This document shows, piece by piece, positions 1 through 10,369 of a stretch of DNA of 64,000 nucleotides. Source of the DNA: Trichloromonas sp034006665 (GTDB lineage Bacteria; Desulfobacterota; Desulfuromonadia; Desulfuromonadales; Trichloromonadaceae); NCBI RefSeq assembly GCF_034006665.1, contig NZ_JAVESI010000013.1, positions 16,783-80,782 on the forward strand, written 5' to 3'. The translations under genes and the position numbers were made by a program. The notes under the pieces are model-generated. The model was given only the letters and a program-made list of their open reading frames with translations. It ran no database searches and was not told where the DNA came from. The first letter of the stretch is position 1. Every line of letters begins with the position of its first letter.

Positions 1-3000
1 TAGACCTCGGGCCAGCGGGCGGAGAGATCCCGGCCCATGCCGGCGAAGTGATTGCCGGAACCGGGAAAGATGAAGGCGATTTTGCCGTCGGCGGCAAGCG
101 GCGCGGGATTGTAGAAGATCCGGTCGCGCAGCCCCCGGGGCGTGCGGTCGTTGCCGTCCAGTCGTTTTTCCGGGAATTCGGTCAGCCAAGACCGGGCCTG
201 GTCGAGCAGGGCCGTCAGTTCGTCCCGGTTCCCGGTGACCAGGGACAGACAGCGCCCTCGGCTGCGTTCGACGGGAAATTGCTTGTGCCAGGTGCGGGCC
301 AAATCCGCCATCGTGGCATCGGCTTTGTTCGTAACCAGCTTTCGCAGTTCTTCCAGTTTGCCGAGCACCGTCGCGGCGCTGTCGCCGGTGAGGGCGAAGA
401 GCCCTTCGCGTAGCGGTCCCAAGGGGTTGGGGAGCGCGGGAGTGCGCGTTTTGCCTTTCCCCTCGCAGCCTTCGAGCAGGACCGCCGAGAAGGTGCCGTC
501 AGCGCCCAGACCGCTGACCAAGGCGCGGCGCGGACCTTCGGCGCGGTCGCGCAGCCAGTAGTGGGCGGCGCTGGCCAGGCGGTAGGGGCGATTCCTCTGT
601 GCCCAGGGAGTTCCCTCGATTCGGGAGAAGCGCAGCGGCGGCAGAATCTGGTGATGGAGGGCGAGAGCGGCGCGCACCAGCGAAGCGAGCCCGGCGGCAT
701 GCCCGGCATGGCCGATTTCGGCCTTGACCGCGCCGATCCAGCAGGGATGATCGTCGCCGCCGGAATCAAGGAACTCGGCCAGGGCCGCGCCTTCTAGGGC
801 ATCTTCATGGGGATCACCGCTGCCGTGAGTTTCCAGATAATCGACGGCGGCGGGCTTGAGACGGCTCTCCTGGAAGGTCCGGCGCAGGGCAAGATCGAGG
901 GCGTGGCGGTCGGGGTGGAAACTTTCGGCGGCGCCGCCGGTGGCGGTACCGATTCCCTGGATGACGGCGTAGATGCGGTCGCCGTCGCGCTGAGCGTCCT
1001 CCAGGCGCTTGAGGACCAGGGCCGCCGCCCCCTCGCCGATAAGGGTGCCGTCGGCTTCAAGCTGAAAGGGGCGGCAGCGGCCCGAGGGGGAGTAGGGCTG
1101 TTCGCCATGACGGCCGAGGACCGCGCGCGGATCGCCGTGGAGGTCGACGGCGCCAACCAAGGCGCGGTTGATGATGCCCCGGCGCAGGGCGTGGACCGCT
1201 ACCTCCAGGGCACGCAATCCGGAGTTCTCCTCGCCGGAGAGGGTGAAGCTCGGCCCACCGACGCGGAACTCCTTGGCGATGCGGCTGGCGACGATGTTCC
1301 CCAGCCCCCCCATCACCCGGTTGGCGGTCAGGGGCGGACCGGCGGCCTCGCGCAATTCGGCGATCCAGTCGGAGAGCGCGGAATCGTCGAGCGTTCGTCC
1401 GAGTTTTTCGGCCCAGCGGCGGGCAAGACGGGGGATCTCCCAGCGAAAACTGAAACCGCTGGCATTGAGATCGAGGCCGGCGCCGATGAAGACCCCGGTG
1501 AAGAGCAGATCTTCCCCCTTGAGTTGGGCGTCGCGCAGGGCTTGGTCGGCCACTTGCAGCATGAGCAGCTGACGGGGCAGCATCTCCTCCAGTTCCCGGG
1601 GGGGGATGCGAAACTCCCCGGGTGCCGCCGCCACGCTCGGCACAAAATGGCCGCGCAGGGCCGCGGCGTCGATCCCGCTTTTCTCCAGCCAGCGGCTCTC
1701 TTCCGTCCCCCACCAGCGGCTCGGTGGGGTTGCCAGGGTATCGTCGGCACCGAAGGCGCGGCGCTGGAAGGCCACGAGATCCTCCCAGGGACCGAAATGA
1801 GTCCCCATCCCGACAATGGCGATGGGCTGGGAGGCGCGCTGAAAGGAAGGAGGGAAGGCCACCCGGCTCTTGCTCGGCTGGGGCGGCAGCCATTCCTCGA
1901 TCAGCAGATGGGCGTTGATGCCCCCGAAGCCGAAAGCGCTCACCGCCGCCCGGCGTGGGGTGCCCGGTTTGCGTGGGCGCCAAGGTTGGCCTTCGGCGAG
2001 AATGCGGAAGGGGCTCCGGTCGAGATCGATTCCCTTGGCTGGGGAGCGGAAATTGGCCGTCGGCGGAAGAGTTTCCGCCTGCAAGGCAAGGAGGATCTTG
2101 CTCAGGGCGGCGGCGCCGGCGGCGGTGAGCAGATGGCCGATGTTGGATTTTACCGAGCCGAGCACGCACTGCCCGCGCTGCCAGCCGCTCTCCCCCCAGA
2201 GGGTGCGCAGGCTTGTGAACTCCACCGCATCCCCGACCGGAGTACCGGTGGCGTGGCACTCGATCAGATCGACATCGCTCGGATTCCAGCCCGCCTGCTG
2301 GTAAGCGGCCCGCATTGCCCGCAGCTGACCTTCCGAGGCGGGGGCGAGGAGGCTGCCGCCGAGATCGTTGGAAAGGCCGATGCCCCGGATCACCCCGAGG
2401 ATGCGGTCGCCGTCGCGCAGGGCATCCTCAGTGCGCTTGAGCAGAAAGATACCGCAGCCTTCGCCGACGACGAGACCGTCCCCCCGGGCATCGAAGGGGG
2501 AGCAGGTGCCGGTGGGGGAGACGGCGCGCAACTGGGAAAAGCCCATCTGGGTGTAGAGAGAATCGGGACGGGAGAGCCCGCCGCCGAGCATGGCGTCGGC
2601 GCGGCCGGAGAGAAGTTCTTCCATTGCCAGGTAAATGGCGTAGAGAGAGGAAGCGCAGGCGGCGTCGAGGGTGAAGCTGGGGCCGCCGAGACCAAGAGCG
2701 CGGGCCAGCAGTCCGGCCGGAAGCCCGGCGACCCGGTGATTGACGGCGGCGACGGCGGGCGGGCCGACGCGACTCTCCCCGAGCAGCCGCTCCTCAAAGG
2801 TGCGGCCGAGCCAGTCGCGGGCCAGGGCCGAGGCCGATTCGCTGGGCAGGGCGAGGTTGCCGATAATAACCCCGACCCGGGAGCGGTCGAGGTTGGCGGT
2901 CGCGGCGCCGGTGAAGGCGCGATGCCCGGCGCGCAACAGCAGGTGAAAGAGGGGGTCGAGTCCGGCGGCGAAGGCGGGATCGATGGCGAGCTCGGGGGGA

Positions 3001-3230
3001 AGCTCGCCGAGCTCGTCGGCGATGTAGCAGCCCTTGACCGAGGCGACCTTGTCCGGGGTGCCGATACGGGGGTCGTGAACCTCCTCCGGTTCCAGTAGCC
3101 AGCGCCCTTTCGGCGGGCGGCGAGAGCTGTTGACTCCCTGGGCGATATTGTTCCAGAAGGCTTCGAGGGTCGGGGCGTCGGGAAAGATCCCGCCGAGGCC
3201 GACGATCGCCACCGATTTTCCGTGTTTCAT
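1..3230 (-). CDS. Polyunsaturated fatty acid/secondary lipid synthase subunit, KS-CLF-AT (Pfa3/PfaC-like), 3' end outside window
   Basis: Partial gene: ATG at 3230, open to the left edge (about 1076 codons). The first ketosynthase has an intact active-site motif DAACASSL near residue 187 and the His motifs ECHATGTPVGD and SNIGH. A second ketosynthase-like domain (about residues 480-880) has LSGEENSGL where the Cys should be, so it is read as a chain-length-factor domain. An acyltransferase then starts with FPGSGNHFAGMG close to the edge. KS-CLF-AT is the order of myxobacterial Pfa3 and thraustochytrid OrfB; DH domains (and perhaps AGPAT) would be expected beyond position 1. The start lies 2 nt after the pfaA stop, so the two are translated from one mRNA. 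The product, a PUFA or other secondary lipid, cannot be read from the sequence. Confidence 0.88.
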   Translation of the reverse strand, partial: MKHGKSVAIVGLGGIFPDAPTLEAFWNNIAQGVNSSRRPPKGRWLLEPEEVHDPRIGTPDKVASVKGCYIADELGELPPELAIDPAFAAGLDPLFHLLLRAGHRAFTGAATANLDRSRVGVIIGNLALPSESASALARDWLGRTFEERLLGESRVGPPAVAAVNHRVAGLPAGLLARALGLGGPSFTLDAACASSLYAIYLAMEELLSGRADAMLGGGLSRPDSLYTQMGFSQLRAVSPTGTCSPFDARGDGLVVGEGCGIFLLKRTEDALRDGDRILGVIRGIGLSNDLGGSLLAPASEGQLRAMRAAYQQAGWNPSDVDLIECHATGTPVGDAVEFTSLRTLWGESGWQRGQCVLGSVKSNIGHLLTAAGAAALSKILLALQAETLPPTANFRSPAKGIDLDRSPFRILAEGQPWRPRKPGTPRRAAVSAFGFGGINAHLLIEEWLPPQPSKSRVAFPPSFQRASQPIAIVGMGTHFGPWEDLVAFQRRAFGADDTLATPPSRWWGTEESRWLEKSGIDAAALRGHFVPSVAAAPGEFRIPPRELEEMLPRQLLMLQVADQALRDAQLKGEDLLFTGVFIGAGLDLNASGFSFRWEIPRLARRWAEKLGRTLDDSALSDWIAELREAAGPPLTANRVMGGLGNIVASRIAKEFRVGGPSFTLSGEENSGLRALEVAVHALRRGIINRALVGAVDLHGDPRAVLGRHGEQPYSPSGRCRPFQLEADGTLIGEGAAALVLKRLEDAQRDGDRIYAVIQGIGTATGGAAESFHPDRHALDLALRRTFQESRLKPAAVDYLETHGSGDPHEDALEGAALAEFLDSGGDDHPCWIGAVKAEIGHAGHAAGLASLVRAALALHHQILPPLRFSRIEGTPWAQRNRPYRLASAAHYWLRDRAEGPRRALVSGLGADGTFSAVLLEGCEGKGKTRTPALPNPLGPLREGLFALTGDSAATVLGKLEELRKLVTNKADATMADLARTWHKQFPVERSRGRCLSLVTGNRDELTALLDQARSWLTEFPEKRLDGNDRTPRGLRDRIFYNPAPLAADGKIAFIFPGSGNHFAGMGRDLSARWPEV

Positions 3231-3232
3231 GC

Positions 3233-6200
3233 TCAGGCGGCTCCCTGCAGTTTGTTCCGCTGGAAGCTCTGGTTCAGCGAGGCGTCGATGACGCACTCAT
3301 AATCCTCGATGCGGGCGATGAGCCGGCCGTCGGCGGGGTCGACGAATTCCATGTCGGCCGCCGCCCCGCTCGGGCTCTGGCGGCTGACCTGTATGCGGAT
3401 TTCACAGCCCGCCTCGGGGAAGCGCTCAACGTACTGGCGGTAACGGCCGGCGAAGACCGGCAGGGAACCGGCGGCGTAGCGCTCGAAACTCCAGAGGATC
3501 ATCAGCTGGAAGGCGCAGTCGAGAACCAAAGGATCGGTGAGCCAAGAGCTGCGCAGGGGCTGGGCGATCCAGCTGCTGGGGGCGGGGGCGCTTTTGGCTC
3601 GGGCGCTGATGCCCGCTTCCGAGCAGCCGAGAATAGCGCTTAGCCCCTGGAAGTCGGCGCCGTGGAAGAGGCGCTCCGGCCGGTAGATTTCCCCGATCGG
3701 TCGGGAGTAGGATTCCAGTTCCGGTGGTGCGGACGCCGGTCGGGCATCGGGCAGGCGGTTGGCCAGCACCACCCTGGCGCGGGCATGGACTTGGGGTCGT
3801 CCGGAATCGACGCGTCCGGAAAGCTCCACCGGCACCACGTGGAACCCGTCGCTCTTGAAGGCTTTGCCGGTGAGTACCTGCAGGGAGCGCAGATCCTCGG
3901 GGCCGAGGGTCACCCCCTTCATGACCCGCAGGTCGTTGAAACCGTGAAAGCGCAGGCCGGGGTTGTTGTGAATCGCTCCCTGGGCCAGCCATTCGACCAT
4001 CATTGCCATGGGCAGTACCGCCTTTTTATCCATGACGTGAGACAGGAGGAAAGGATACTGGGCCACGCTCAAATCGAGATCAAAGGCTTTGGAGATGTGG
4101 ATATTTTCCGGCGGGGCCGGCGGCGCCTCGGGCACGGCGGCTTCCCGGGAACCGAGGATGACCAGTTCCACCGGGCCGCCCGGCGGCGTCGCCAGTTCCC
4201 TGAGCAGGTAGTCGGCGCCCGCTTGCAGGCCGATGACTTCGACCCCTTCCTGGGCGAAGAGTTTTTTCAGCCCCGGCGTCACCATGCCGCCGTCCCAGGG
4301 TCCCCAATTGAGGGAAAGTACCCGGCAGTGGGGGTGCAGCTGCGCCTGCTGCTGGGCGATCTTGTTGAGCACCTCGTTGGCGACGGCGTAGTCGACCTGG
4401 CCGGTACGGCCGAAGCGTCCAGTGGACGAGGAGAAGAACACCAGAAAGCGCGGTTCGTCGTCGCCGACGGCGGCAAGAAGAGCGCGGAGTCCGGCGACCT
4501 TGGTGGCGTAGACCTGTTCGAACTGCTCCAGGGTCTTGTCGGCGATGCGCCGGTCGGCGAGAACCCCGGCGCCATGAATCAGCCCCCGTACCGCTCCGTG
4601 CTCGGCCCGCACCTTGCCCACGACCTCGGCCAGCGCCCGCTCGTCACGCAGATCGACGGCGCGGTAGAGAACCCGGCCTCCCGCTTCTTCAATACGGCGC
4701 AGGTTGGTGCGGATTTCCCGGCTGTGAAGCAGACTCTGGTAGCGCGTTTCCAGATCCATCGGTTTCATGGGGGACTTCGCATGCTTGAGCAGGGCCTGCT
4801 TGATTTCCGTCTCTTCCCGCAGTTCCCGCAGCCATTCCGGTTCCGCTTCCGGCGCCGGTGTGCGGCCGAGAAGAAGCAGGGTAGGCCGGGCGGCGCGGGC
4901 CAGGGCGATGGCCACCTCGGCGGTCACTCCTCGGGCACCGCCGCTGACGACCACCAGGTCGCCGGGGGAGAGGGGCAATTCGCCGGTTTCTCCGGAAAGA
5001 GGCGTGGTGGTCAGTTTCAGGGTATGCAGGCCGGTTGCGGCGAGACCGACTTCCAGCGGCCCGTCGCGGAGGATTTCCTCACTCAGGGCGGCGGCCAGTT
5101 CCTCCGGCGAGTTCCAGTCATCGGCCAGGTCGATGGCCTTGCAATGGACCTTCGGCCATTCGTGGGCGGCGGTTTTGCTCAAGCCGGCCAGACCGCCGGA
5201 AAGGGGGTCGGTGGGCATGGCGCCGGGCAGGAGCCCGAAGCTGCCGTTCAGCCGGGAAACCGTTACCAGAATCGCGTCCCCGCGTTCGGCGACACGGTTC
5301 AGCCCGGTTCCGGCAATCTGCATGAGGCGGAAGGCGCACGCCAAGTCGCGGTCTTTACAACCGGCGGCGGGTGCGAGCAGGATCAGCCCCGCCAGCTCCG
5401 ACGGCGCCGGAAGAAAATCGAGTTCCTCGGGGGAAATGAGTCGGGTACGTTGTCCCTGCCCGGCAAAGTAATCCGCGAGATTTCGGGCCAGGGGAGAACC
5501 GTCGTCGCCGATCCACAGTTCCAGTTCGCCGTCGGCGAGCTTGAGGCGCGGACGCTCTGCCTTGGGATTGAGGGGCACGACCTTGAGCAGCTTCCGTTCG
5601 ACGGACCCACCCGCCGCCGGGGCTTCCATGCCAACGGGGGCTCCGGCCGGGGCGCCGGAGACGCTGGCGAGGAAGTCGACGATCTGCGCCACTGTTTGCA
5701 GCGTACCGAGGTGCTCCGGTTTGATCGGCGGTGCTTCGGGGAGCTGCTCCTGCAGAGCGGAGAGGATTTCGACGCGTTTGATGGAATCGATGCCGAGATC
5801 GGCGTCGAGGGCCATGTCCAGCTCCAGCATTTCCCGGGGATAGCCGGTCTTCTCGGCGATGACGGCGAGAAGCACCTCAGCGACCCGGTTCGCATCGAGA
5901 CCGACAGCGGGCGGCGCGGCGACGGCGGCCGTGGCTGCCACGACAGGCGCGGTGACAGCGAGACGGGCGACAATCTGTCCCAGGGTTTGCAAGGCGCCAA
6001 GCTCGTCGGGGCGCACCGGCGGTGCTTCGGGGAGCTGTTCTTGCAGAGCGGAGAGGATTTCGACGCGTTTGATGGAATCGATGCCGAGATCGGCGTCGAG
6101 GGCCATGTCCAGCTCCAGCATTTCCCGGGGATAGCCGGTCTTCTCGGCGATGACGGCGAGCAACACCTCGGCGACCCGGTTCGCATCGAGCCCGACGGCG

Positions 6201-9200
6201 GGCGGCGCGGCGACGGTGGCAGTGGCCGCCACAACAGGCGCGGCAACGGCGAGACGGGTAACAATCTGTCCCAGGGTCTGCAAGAAGCCAAGCTCGTCGG
6301 GGCGCACCGGCGGTGCTTCGGGGAGCTGTTCCTGGAGAGCGGAGAGGATTTCGACGCGTTTGATGGAATCGATGCCGAGATCGGCGTCGAGGGCCATGTC
6401 CAGTTCCAGCATCTCCCGGGGATAGCCGGTCTTCTCGGCGATCACCGCAAGCAGGATTTCAGCGACCCGGTTCGCATCGAGACCGACAGCGGGCGGCGCG
6501 GCGACGGCGACCGTGGCCGCCACGACAGGCGCGGCAACGGCGAGACGGGCGACAATCTGTCCCAGGGTCTGCAAGGCGCCAAGCTCGTCGGGGCGCACCG
6601 GCGGTGCTTCGGGGAGCTGTTCTTGCAGAGCGGAGAGGATTTCGACGCGTTTGATGGAATCGATGCCGAGATCGGCGTCGAGGGCCATGTCCAGCTCCAG
6701 CATTTCCCGGGGATAGCCGGTCTTCTCGGCGATCACCGCAAGCAGGACCTCAGCGACCCGGTTCGCATCGAGACTGACGGAGGGCGGCGCGGTGACGACG
6801 GCCGTGGCCGCCACGACAGGCGCGGTGACAGCGAGACGGGCGACAATCTGTCCCAGGGTCTGCAAGGCGCCAAGCTCGTCGGGGCGCACCGGCGGTGCTT
6901 CGGGGAGCTGTTCTTGCAGAGCGGAGAGGATTTCGACGCGTTTGATGGAATCGATGCCGAGATCGGCGTCGAGGGCCATGTCCAGCTCCAGCATTTCCCG
7001 GGGATAGCCGGTCTTCTCGGCGATTACCGCAAGCAGCACCTCGGCGACTCGGTTCACATCGAGACCGACGGCGGGCGGCGCGGTGACGACGGCAGTGCTG
7101 GGCGCCGGCGCGGTGCTCGCCGTGGTGACCGATAGCGGACAGGGGGACGGTGCCGGAACCGGGGACACCGAGGCTTGCGCCGTCGGTGCCGGTGCCGGGG
7201 GTATCGGCGTCGGCGTGGGAGTGACCGCAGGCGTCGGGCTGGTGCTGAAGATGCGCCGCTGCTGATCGACCAGGCTCAGAAAAGACTGCACGGCCTGCTC
7301 CTGGCCAGTGAGAAACTGCTGGTGCAGGCGGGCGGTCTGCTCCTGCAGATTCTGCAGTGCTTGCAAACTTTGTTGGGTGAGGTTCAGGGCTTCGCGCAGA
7401 GCCTCGTTCGAGGGTTGCCCGGATACCGGTGCGGCGGGGGTGACCGGGGTCGGCACGGTAGCGGTCGCAGGCGCGATGGATGGTGCGGATGCGGGCGGCG
7501 CGACAGGCGCGGGGCGTTTGACGGCGGGACGCTTCGGCGGCCGTTTGAAATGGTTGGCGCCGCTGATGGCGACGGTCAATCCGGGCTTTTTGCCGGTTTC
7601 GGTTTCCGGTTCGTCGGCGCGGTCGTCCCAAAGGCCGAGACGCAGTTCCTGGCCGAGTACCGCCAGTTGCGCCAGAGCGCGGGCAAGATCGAGCAGGGCC
7701 GAGCGCTTGCCGTTGGCGGCATCAATGGCTAGGGCCTGATGAGGGCGTTCGCCGAGAATGGTTTTGACCATGCCGGTCAGACGGGCGCCGGGACCGACTT
7801 CGAGAAAGACGCGGATGCCGGCGGCGTACATGGCTTCGATTTCTTGCACGAATTCCACCGGTTTCGCCAGCTGGTTCGCAAGCAGGGAGCGGGCGGCGTC
7901 GGCATCGGCGGGATAGGGGGTGCCGCTGGTGTTGGCATAGACCGGCGCCTGGGGGGAGCGGAAGACTACCTCTTTCAATTTCTCACCGAAGGGACCGGCG
8001 GCCTCGGCGACCAGTTCGCTGTGAAAGGCGGCGGCGACATTCAGAGCCGTGCAGCGCAAGCCCCGCCGCCCGAGGCATTCGGCGGCGCGGCTGATCTCGT
8101 CGGCGGGGCCGGAAAGAACCCCTTGCCCGGGAGTATTTCTGTTGGCCAGAACCAGGGTTAGCTTCTCTTCTTCAAGTGCTTTCTCAATTTCCGCCAAGGG
8201 CGCCGAGACCGCCAGCATGGAGCCTTTATCGCCACCGCCGCCGGCCATCAGTTCGCCGCGCAGGCGCGACAGGCGGTGCAGGTCGACGGGGGCAAAGACC
8301 CCGGCAGCGCAAAGAGCGGCAAGTTCGCCGTAGCTGTGCCCGGCAAAAGCTCCGGCCGTCAGGCCAAAGTCGGCGAGGACACTCCAGGCGCCGAGGCTGA
8401 CTGTGCCCAGAGCCGGTTGTGCGACCTCGGTGGCGCGCAGGCGCTCATTCTGGTCTTGGCGTTCGCCGTCAGAAAATGCCGGACGGGGGTAGATCAGGTC
8501 GGAAAGCCGTCCCGTTTCGGCAGGGAAAAGCTGATCGGCTTCTTCGAGCTGTTGGAAAAAGGCGGGAAAACGCAGGGCCAGATCTTTGAGCATCCCCGGA
8601 TACTGGGCCCCTTGGCCGGGGAAGAGAATCGCCGGCGGCGCCTCACCATCCCCGGAGGCAAAACAGGTGCCGTCTGGTGTCGTCCAACTCGTCCTGGCGC
8701 GGTTCTTTTCCAGTTGTGCCAATGCTTTGTCCATCTGCTCGGCCGGGTCGGTTCCCGCACGGACGAAGATCAGGGCCAATCGACACTTTTGCCGGGGATC
8801 GAAAGCTCGGCGGCTCTTTCGGGCGGCGCGGGCCAGAGCGGACCAGGAAGCGTTGGTGGGGAATGCTTTCATCGCCTGCTCCAGTCCCTGGATGTCGGCG
8901 GCGTAAAAGGCGGCAATCTGGATATCGTCGGACCAGTCGATGCCTGCTTTTTCGGGACGGTACTCTTCGAGAACGCAGTGGAAGTTGCTGCCGCCGAAGC
9001 CGAGAGCGCTCACCGCTGCACGCCGGGGATGGCCGGCGGCGGGGAGCCAAGGGCGGGTTTCGCTGTTGATATAGAAGGGGGTTTTCCCCGCGGTCAAGGC
9101 CTCCTGCGGCTTGTTGACCTTGATCGTCGGCGGCAGCACCTTGTGATGCAGGGCCAGCGCCGCCTTGATCAGCCCCGCCGAACCGGCGGCGGCCTTGGTG

Positions 9201-10369
9201 TGGCCGATCTGCGACTTCACCGAGCCGAGGGCGCAGGTCGGCTCTTCCGCTTCGCCGAAAACCTCGCGCAGGGCCTTGATTTCGATGGCGTCGCCAACTC
9301 TGGTGCCGGTGCCGTGGGCCTCAATCAGGCCGATGCTGGCCGGTTCGACGTCAGCATTTTCATAGGCTCGGCGCAGGGCTTTCTGCTGGCCTCCGGGGCT
9401 CGGTTCATAAATGGCGCTTCCTTTGCCGTCGCTGGAGGTGCCGATTCCCTTGACCACCGCGTAGATCTTGTCGCCGTCCCGCTCGGCATCGGTCAGGCGC
9501 TTCAGAACCAGGATGCCGAGCCCCTCGCCGAGGGTGGTGCCGTCGCTTTCGGCATCGAAGGGGCGGGCGTGGCCGCTGGGGGAGAGGGCCGGGGTTTTGC
9601 TGAAACAGGTGTACATGAAGATGTCGGTGAAGGTGTCGATGCCGCCGGTAACGACCATGTCCGACTGGCCGGTGGCCAGTTCCAGGGCCGCCAGGTTGAG
9701 GGCGGAAAGGGAGCTGCCGCAGGCGGCGTCGCAGACGCAGTTGGTGCCGCCAAGGTTATAATGTTTGCTGATGCGGCCGGCGACGACGTTGCCGAGCAGA
9801 CCGGGGAAGGAGTTCTCTTGCCAAGGGACGTAGGCGTCGCCGATGCGCTGTACCGCATCCTCGATGGCGGCATCGTCGATTCCCGCTTCCTTCATGGCCG
9901 AGCGCCAGATGGGATAGCCGAGACGGGCACCCAGGGGAATGACCAGCTCCAGGGCACCGGTGACGCCGAGGATGACGCTGACCTTTTCCCGATCGAATTC
10001 CCGCTCCGGCCCGTAACCGGCATCCTTCAGGGCCTGGCCGACGGCCACTAAGCCGAGCAGTTGCGAGGTGTCGATGGCTTCCAGGGCGTTGGGCAGAATG
10101 CCGTATTCCATGGGATTGAAGGGAACAGGATCGAGAAAACCGCCGAGTTTGGCGTAGACCTTGTCCGGCGCTTTGGGGTTCGGGTCGAAGTAATCCGCCG
10201 CCCGCCAATGGCTTTCCGGTACCTCGCGGATGGCATCCACCCCGTTCTTGATGTTGGACCAGTAGGCTTCGACGCTATCGGCCTTGGGGAAGAGGCAACT
10301 GAGTCCGACAATGGCCAGGGGGGGGAAGGGGGCGGTATGGATATTCTGTTCGGCGCAATCGGTTTTCAA
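3233..10369 (-). CDS. pfaA: Polyunsaturated fatty acid synthase PfaA/Pfa2: KS-MAT-5xACP-KR-DH
   Basis: Iterative type I megasynthase of about 2378 aa. Order seen: ketosynthase (DAACGSSL near residue 213, EAHGTGTRVGD, QIGHTKAAAG), malonyl-CoA acyltransferase (FPGQGAQYPGM near 587, GHSYGEL near 678), an Ala/Pro-rich linker, five tandem acyl carrier domains each with LGIDSIKR (about residues 1100-1570; the Ser carries phosphopantetheine), ketoreductase (VVVSGGARGVT near 1805, then SSSTGRFGRTGQVDYAVAN), and a C-terminal dehydratase-like hotdog region (SHVMDKKAVLPMAMM near 2113). The start chosen is TTG at 10369: it has AAGGAG 8 nt upstream and overlaps the pfaD stop as TTGA. A longer reading from 10417 would overlap pfaD by 52 nt without a better ribosome site. 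It acts with the flanking PfaD and KS-CLF-AT subunits in the cytoplasm. Confidence 0.93.
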   Translation of the reverse strand: MKTDCAEQNIHTAPFPPLAIVGLSCLFPKADSVEAYWSNIKNGVDAIREVPESHWRAADYFDPNPKAPDKVYAKLGGFLDPVPFNPMEYGILPNALEAIDTSQLLGLVAVGQALKDAGYGPEREFDREKVSVILGVTGALELVIPLGARLGYPIWRSAMKEAGIDDAAIEDAVQRIGDAYVPWQENSFPGLLGNVVAGRISKHYNLGGTNCVCDAACGSSLSALNLAALELATGQSDMVVTGGIDTFTDIFMYTCFSKTPALSPSGHARPFDAESDGTTLGEGLGILVLKRLTDAERDGDKIYAVVKGIGTSSDGKGSAIYEPSPGGQQKALRRAYENADVEPASIGLIEAHGTGTRVGDAIEIKALREVFGEAEEPTCALGSVKSQIGHTKAAAGSAGLIKAALALHHKVLPPTIKVNKPQEALTAGKTPFYINSETRPWLPAAGHPRRAAVSALGFGGSNFHCVLEEYRPEKAGIDWSDDIQIAAFYAADIQGLEQAMKAFPTNASWSALARAARKSRRAFDPRQKCRLALIFVRAGTDPAEQMDKALAQLEKNRARTSWTTPDGTCFASGDGEAPPAILFPGQGAQYPGMLKDLALRFPAFFQQLEEADQLFPAETGRLSDLIYPRPAFSDGERQDQNERLRATEVAQPALGTVSLGAWSVLADFGLTAGAFAGHSYGELAALCAAGVFAPVDLHRLSRLRGELMAGGGGDKGSMLAVSAPLAEIEKALEEEKLTLVLANRNTPGQGVLSGPADEISRAAECLGRRGLRCTALNVAAAFHSELVAEAAGPFGEKLKEVVFRSPQAPVYANTSGTPYPADADAARSLLANQLAKPVEFVQEIEAMYAAGIRVFLEVGPGARLTGMVKTILGERPHQALAIDAANGKRSALLDLARALAQLAVLGQELRLGLWDDRADEPETETGKKPGLTVAISGANHFKRPPKRPAVKRPAPVAPPASAPSIAPATATVPTPVTPAAPVSGQPSNEALREALNLTQQSLQALQNLQEQTARLHQQFLTGQEQAVQSFLSLVDQQRRIFSTSPTPAVTPTPTPIPPAPAPTAQASVSPVPAPSPCPLSVTTASTAPAPSTAVVTAPPAVGLDVNRVAEVLLAVIAEKTGYPREMLELDMALDADLGIDSIKRVEILSALQEQLPEAPPVRPDELGALQTLGQIVARLAVTAPVVAATAVVTAPPSVSLDANRVAEVLLAVIAEKTGYPREMLELDMALDADLGIDSIKRVEILSALQEQLPEAPPVRPDELGALQTLGQIVARLAVAAPVVAATVAVAAPPAVGLDANRVAEILLAVIAEKTGYPREMLELDMALDADLGIDSIKRVEILSALQEQLPEAPPVRPDELGFLQTLGQIVTRLAVAAPVVAATATVAAPPAVGLDANRVAEVLLAVIAEKTGYPREMLELDMALDADLGIDSIKRVEILSALQEQLPEAPPVRPDELGALQTLGQIVARLAVTAPVVAATAAVAAPPAVGLDANRVAEVLLAVIAEKTGYPREMLELDMALDADLGIDSIKRVEILSALQEQLPEAPPIKPEHLGTLQTVAQIVDFLASVSGAPAGAPVGMEAPAAGGSVERKLLKVVPLNPKAERPRLKLADGELELWIGDDGSPLARNLADYFAGQGQRTRLISPEELDFLPAPSELAGLILLAPAAGCKDRDLACAFRLMQIAGTGLNRVAERGDAILVTVSRLNGSFGLLPGAMPTDPLSGGLAGLSKTAAHEWPKVHCKAIDLADDWNSPEELAAALSEEILRDGPLEVGLAATGLHTLKLTTTPLSGETGELPLSPGDLVVVSGGARGVTAEVAIALARAARPTLLLLGRTPAPEAEPEWLRELREETEIKQALLKHAKSPMKPMDLETRYQSLLHSREIRTNLRRIEEAGGRVLYRAVDLRDERALAEVVGKVRAEHGAVRGLIHGAGVLADRRIADKTLEQFEQVYATKVAGLRALLAAVGDDEPRFLVFFSSSTGRFGRTGQVDYAVANEVLNKIAQQQAQLHPHCRVLSLNWGPWDGGMVTPGLKKLFAQEGVEVIGLQAGADYLLRELATPPGGPVELVILGSREAAVPEAPPAPPENIHISKAFDLDLSVAQYPFLLSHVMDKKAVLPMAMMVEWLAQGAIHNNPGLRFHGFNDLRVMKGVTLGPEDLRSLQVLTGKAFKSDGFHVVPVELSGRVDSGRPQVHARARVVLANRLPDARPASAPPELESYSRPIGEIYRPERLFHGADFQGLSAILGCSEAGISARAKSAPAPSSWIAQPLRSSWLTDPLVLDCAFQLMILWSFERYAAGSLPVFAGRYRQYVERFPEAGCEIRIQVSRQSPSGAAADMEFVDPADGRLIARIEDYECVIDASLNQSFQRNKLQGAA
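5660..7075 (-). repeat. Five tandem ACP-coding repeats, period about 291 bp, inside pfaA
   Basis: Five near-identical units of about 97 codons, each encoding the same acyl carrier domain with LGIDSIKR and an Ala/Pro/Val linker. Similarity is high at the DNA level as well as in protein, including long runs around the phosphopantetheine Ser codon. Only the last unit (nearest 5660) departs at its C-terminal end (IKPEHLGTLQTVAQIV instead of VRPDELGALQTLGQIV). This suggests recent duplication or gene conversion. Copy number may vary and can be miscounted in short-read assemblies. Confidence 0.95.

Noticed and set aside
807..3098. 763-codon open frame on the plus strand
   Set aside because: It is antisense to the KS-CLF-AT gene, whose minus-strand frame carries full KS motifs; the plus frame is GC-rich, Gly/Ala-rich and shows no domain.
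5660..7075. Regular repeats considered as CRISPR or minisatellite
   Set aside because: The period of about 291 bp, open reading frame and phosphopantetheine motif show they are ACP-coding units.
3662..7135. 1157-codon open frame on the plus strand
   Set aside because: Antisense to pfaA. Its repeated GEDFDAFDGIDAEIGVEGHVQL is only the complement of the ACP repeats.
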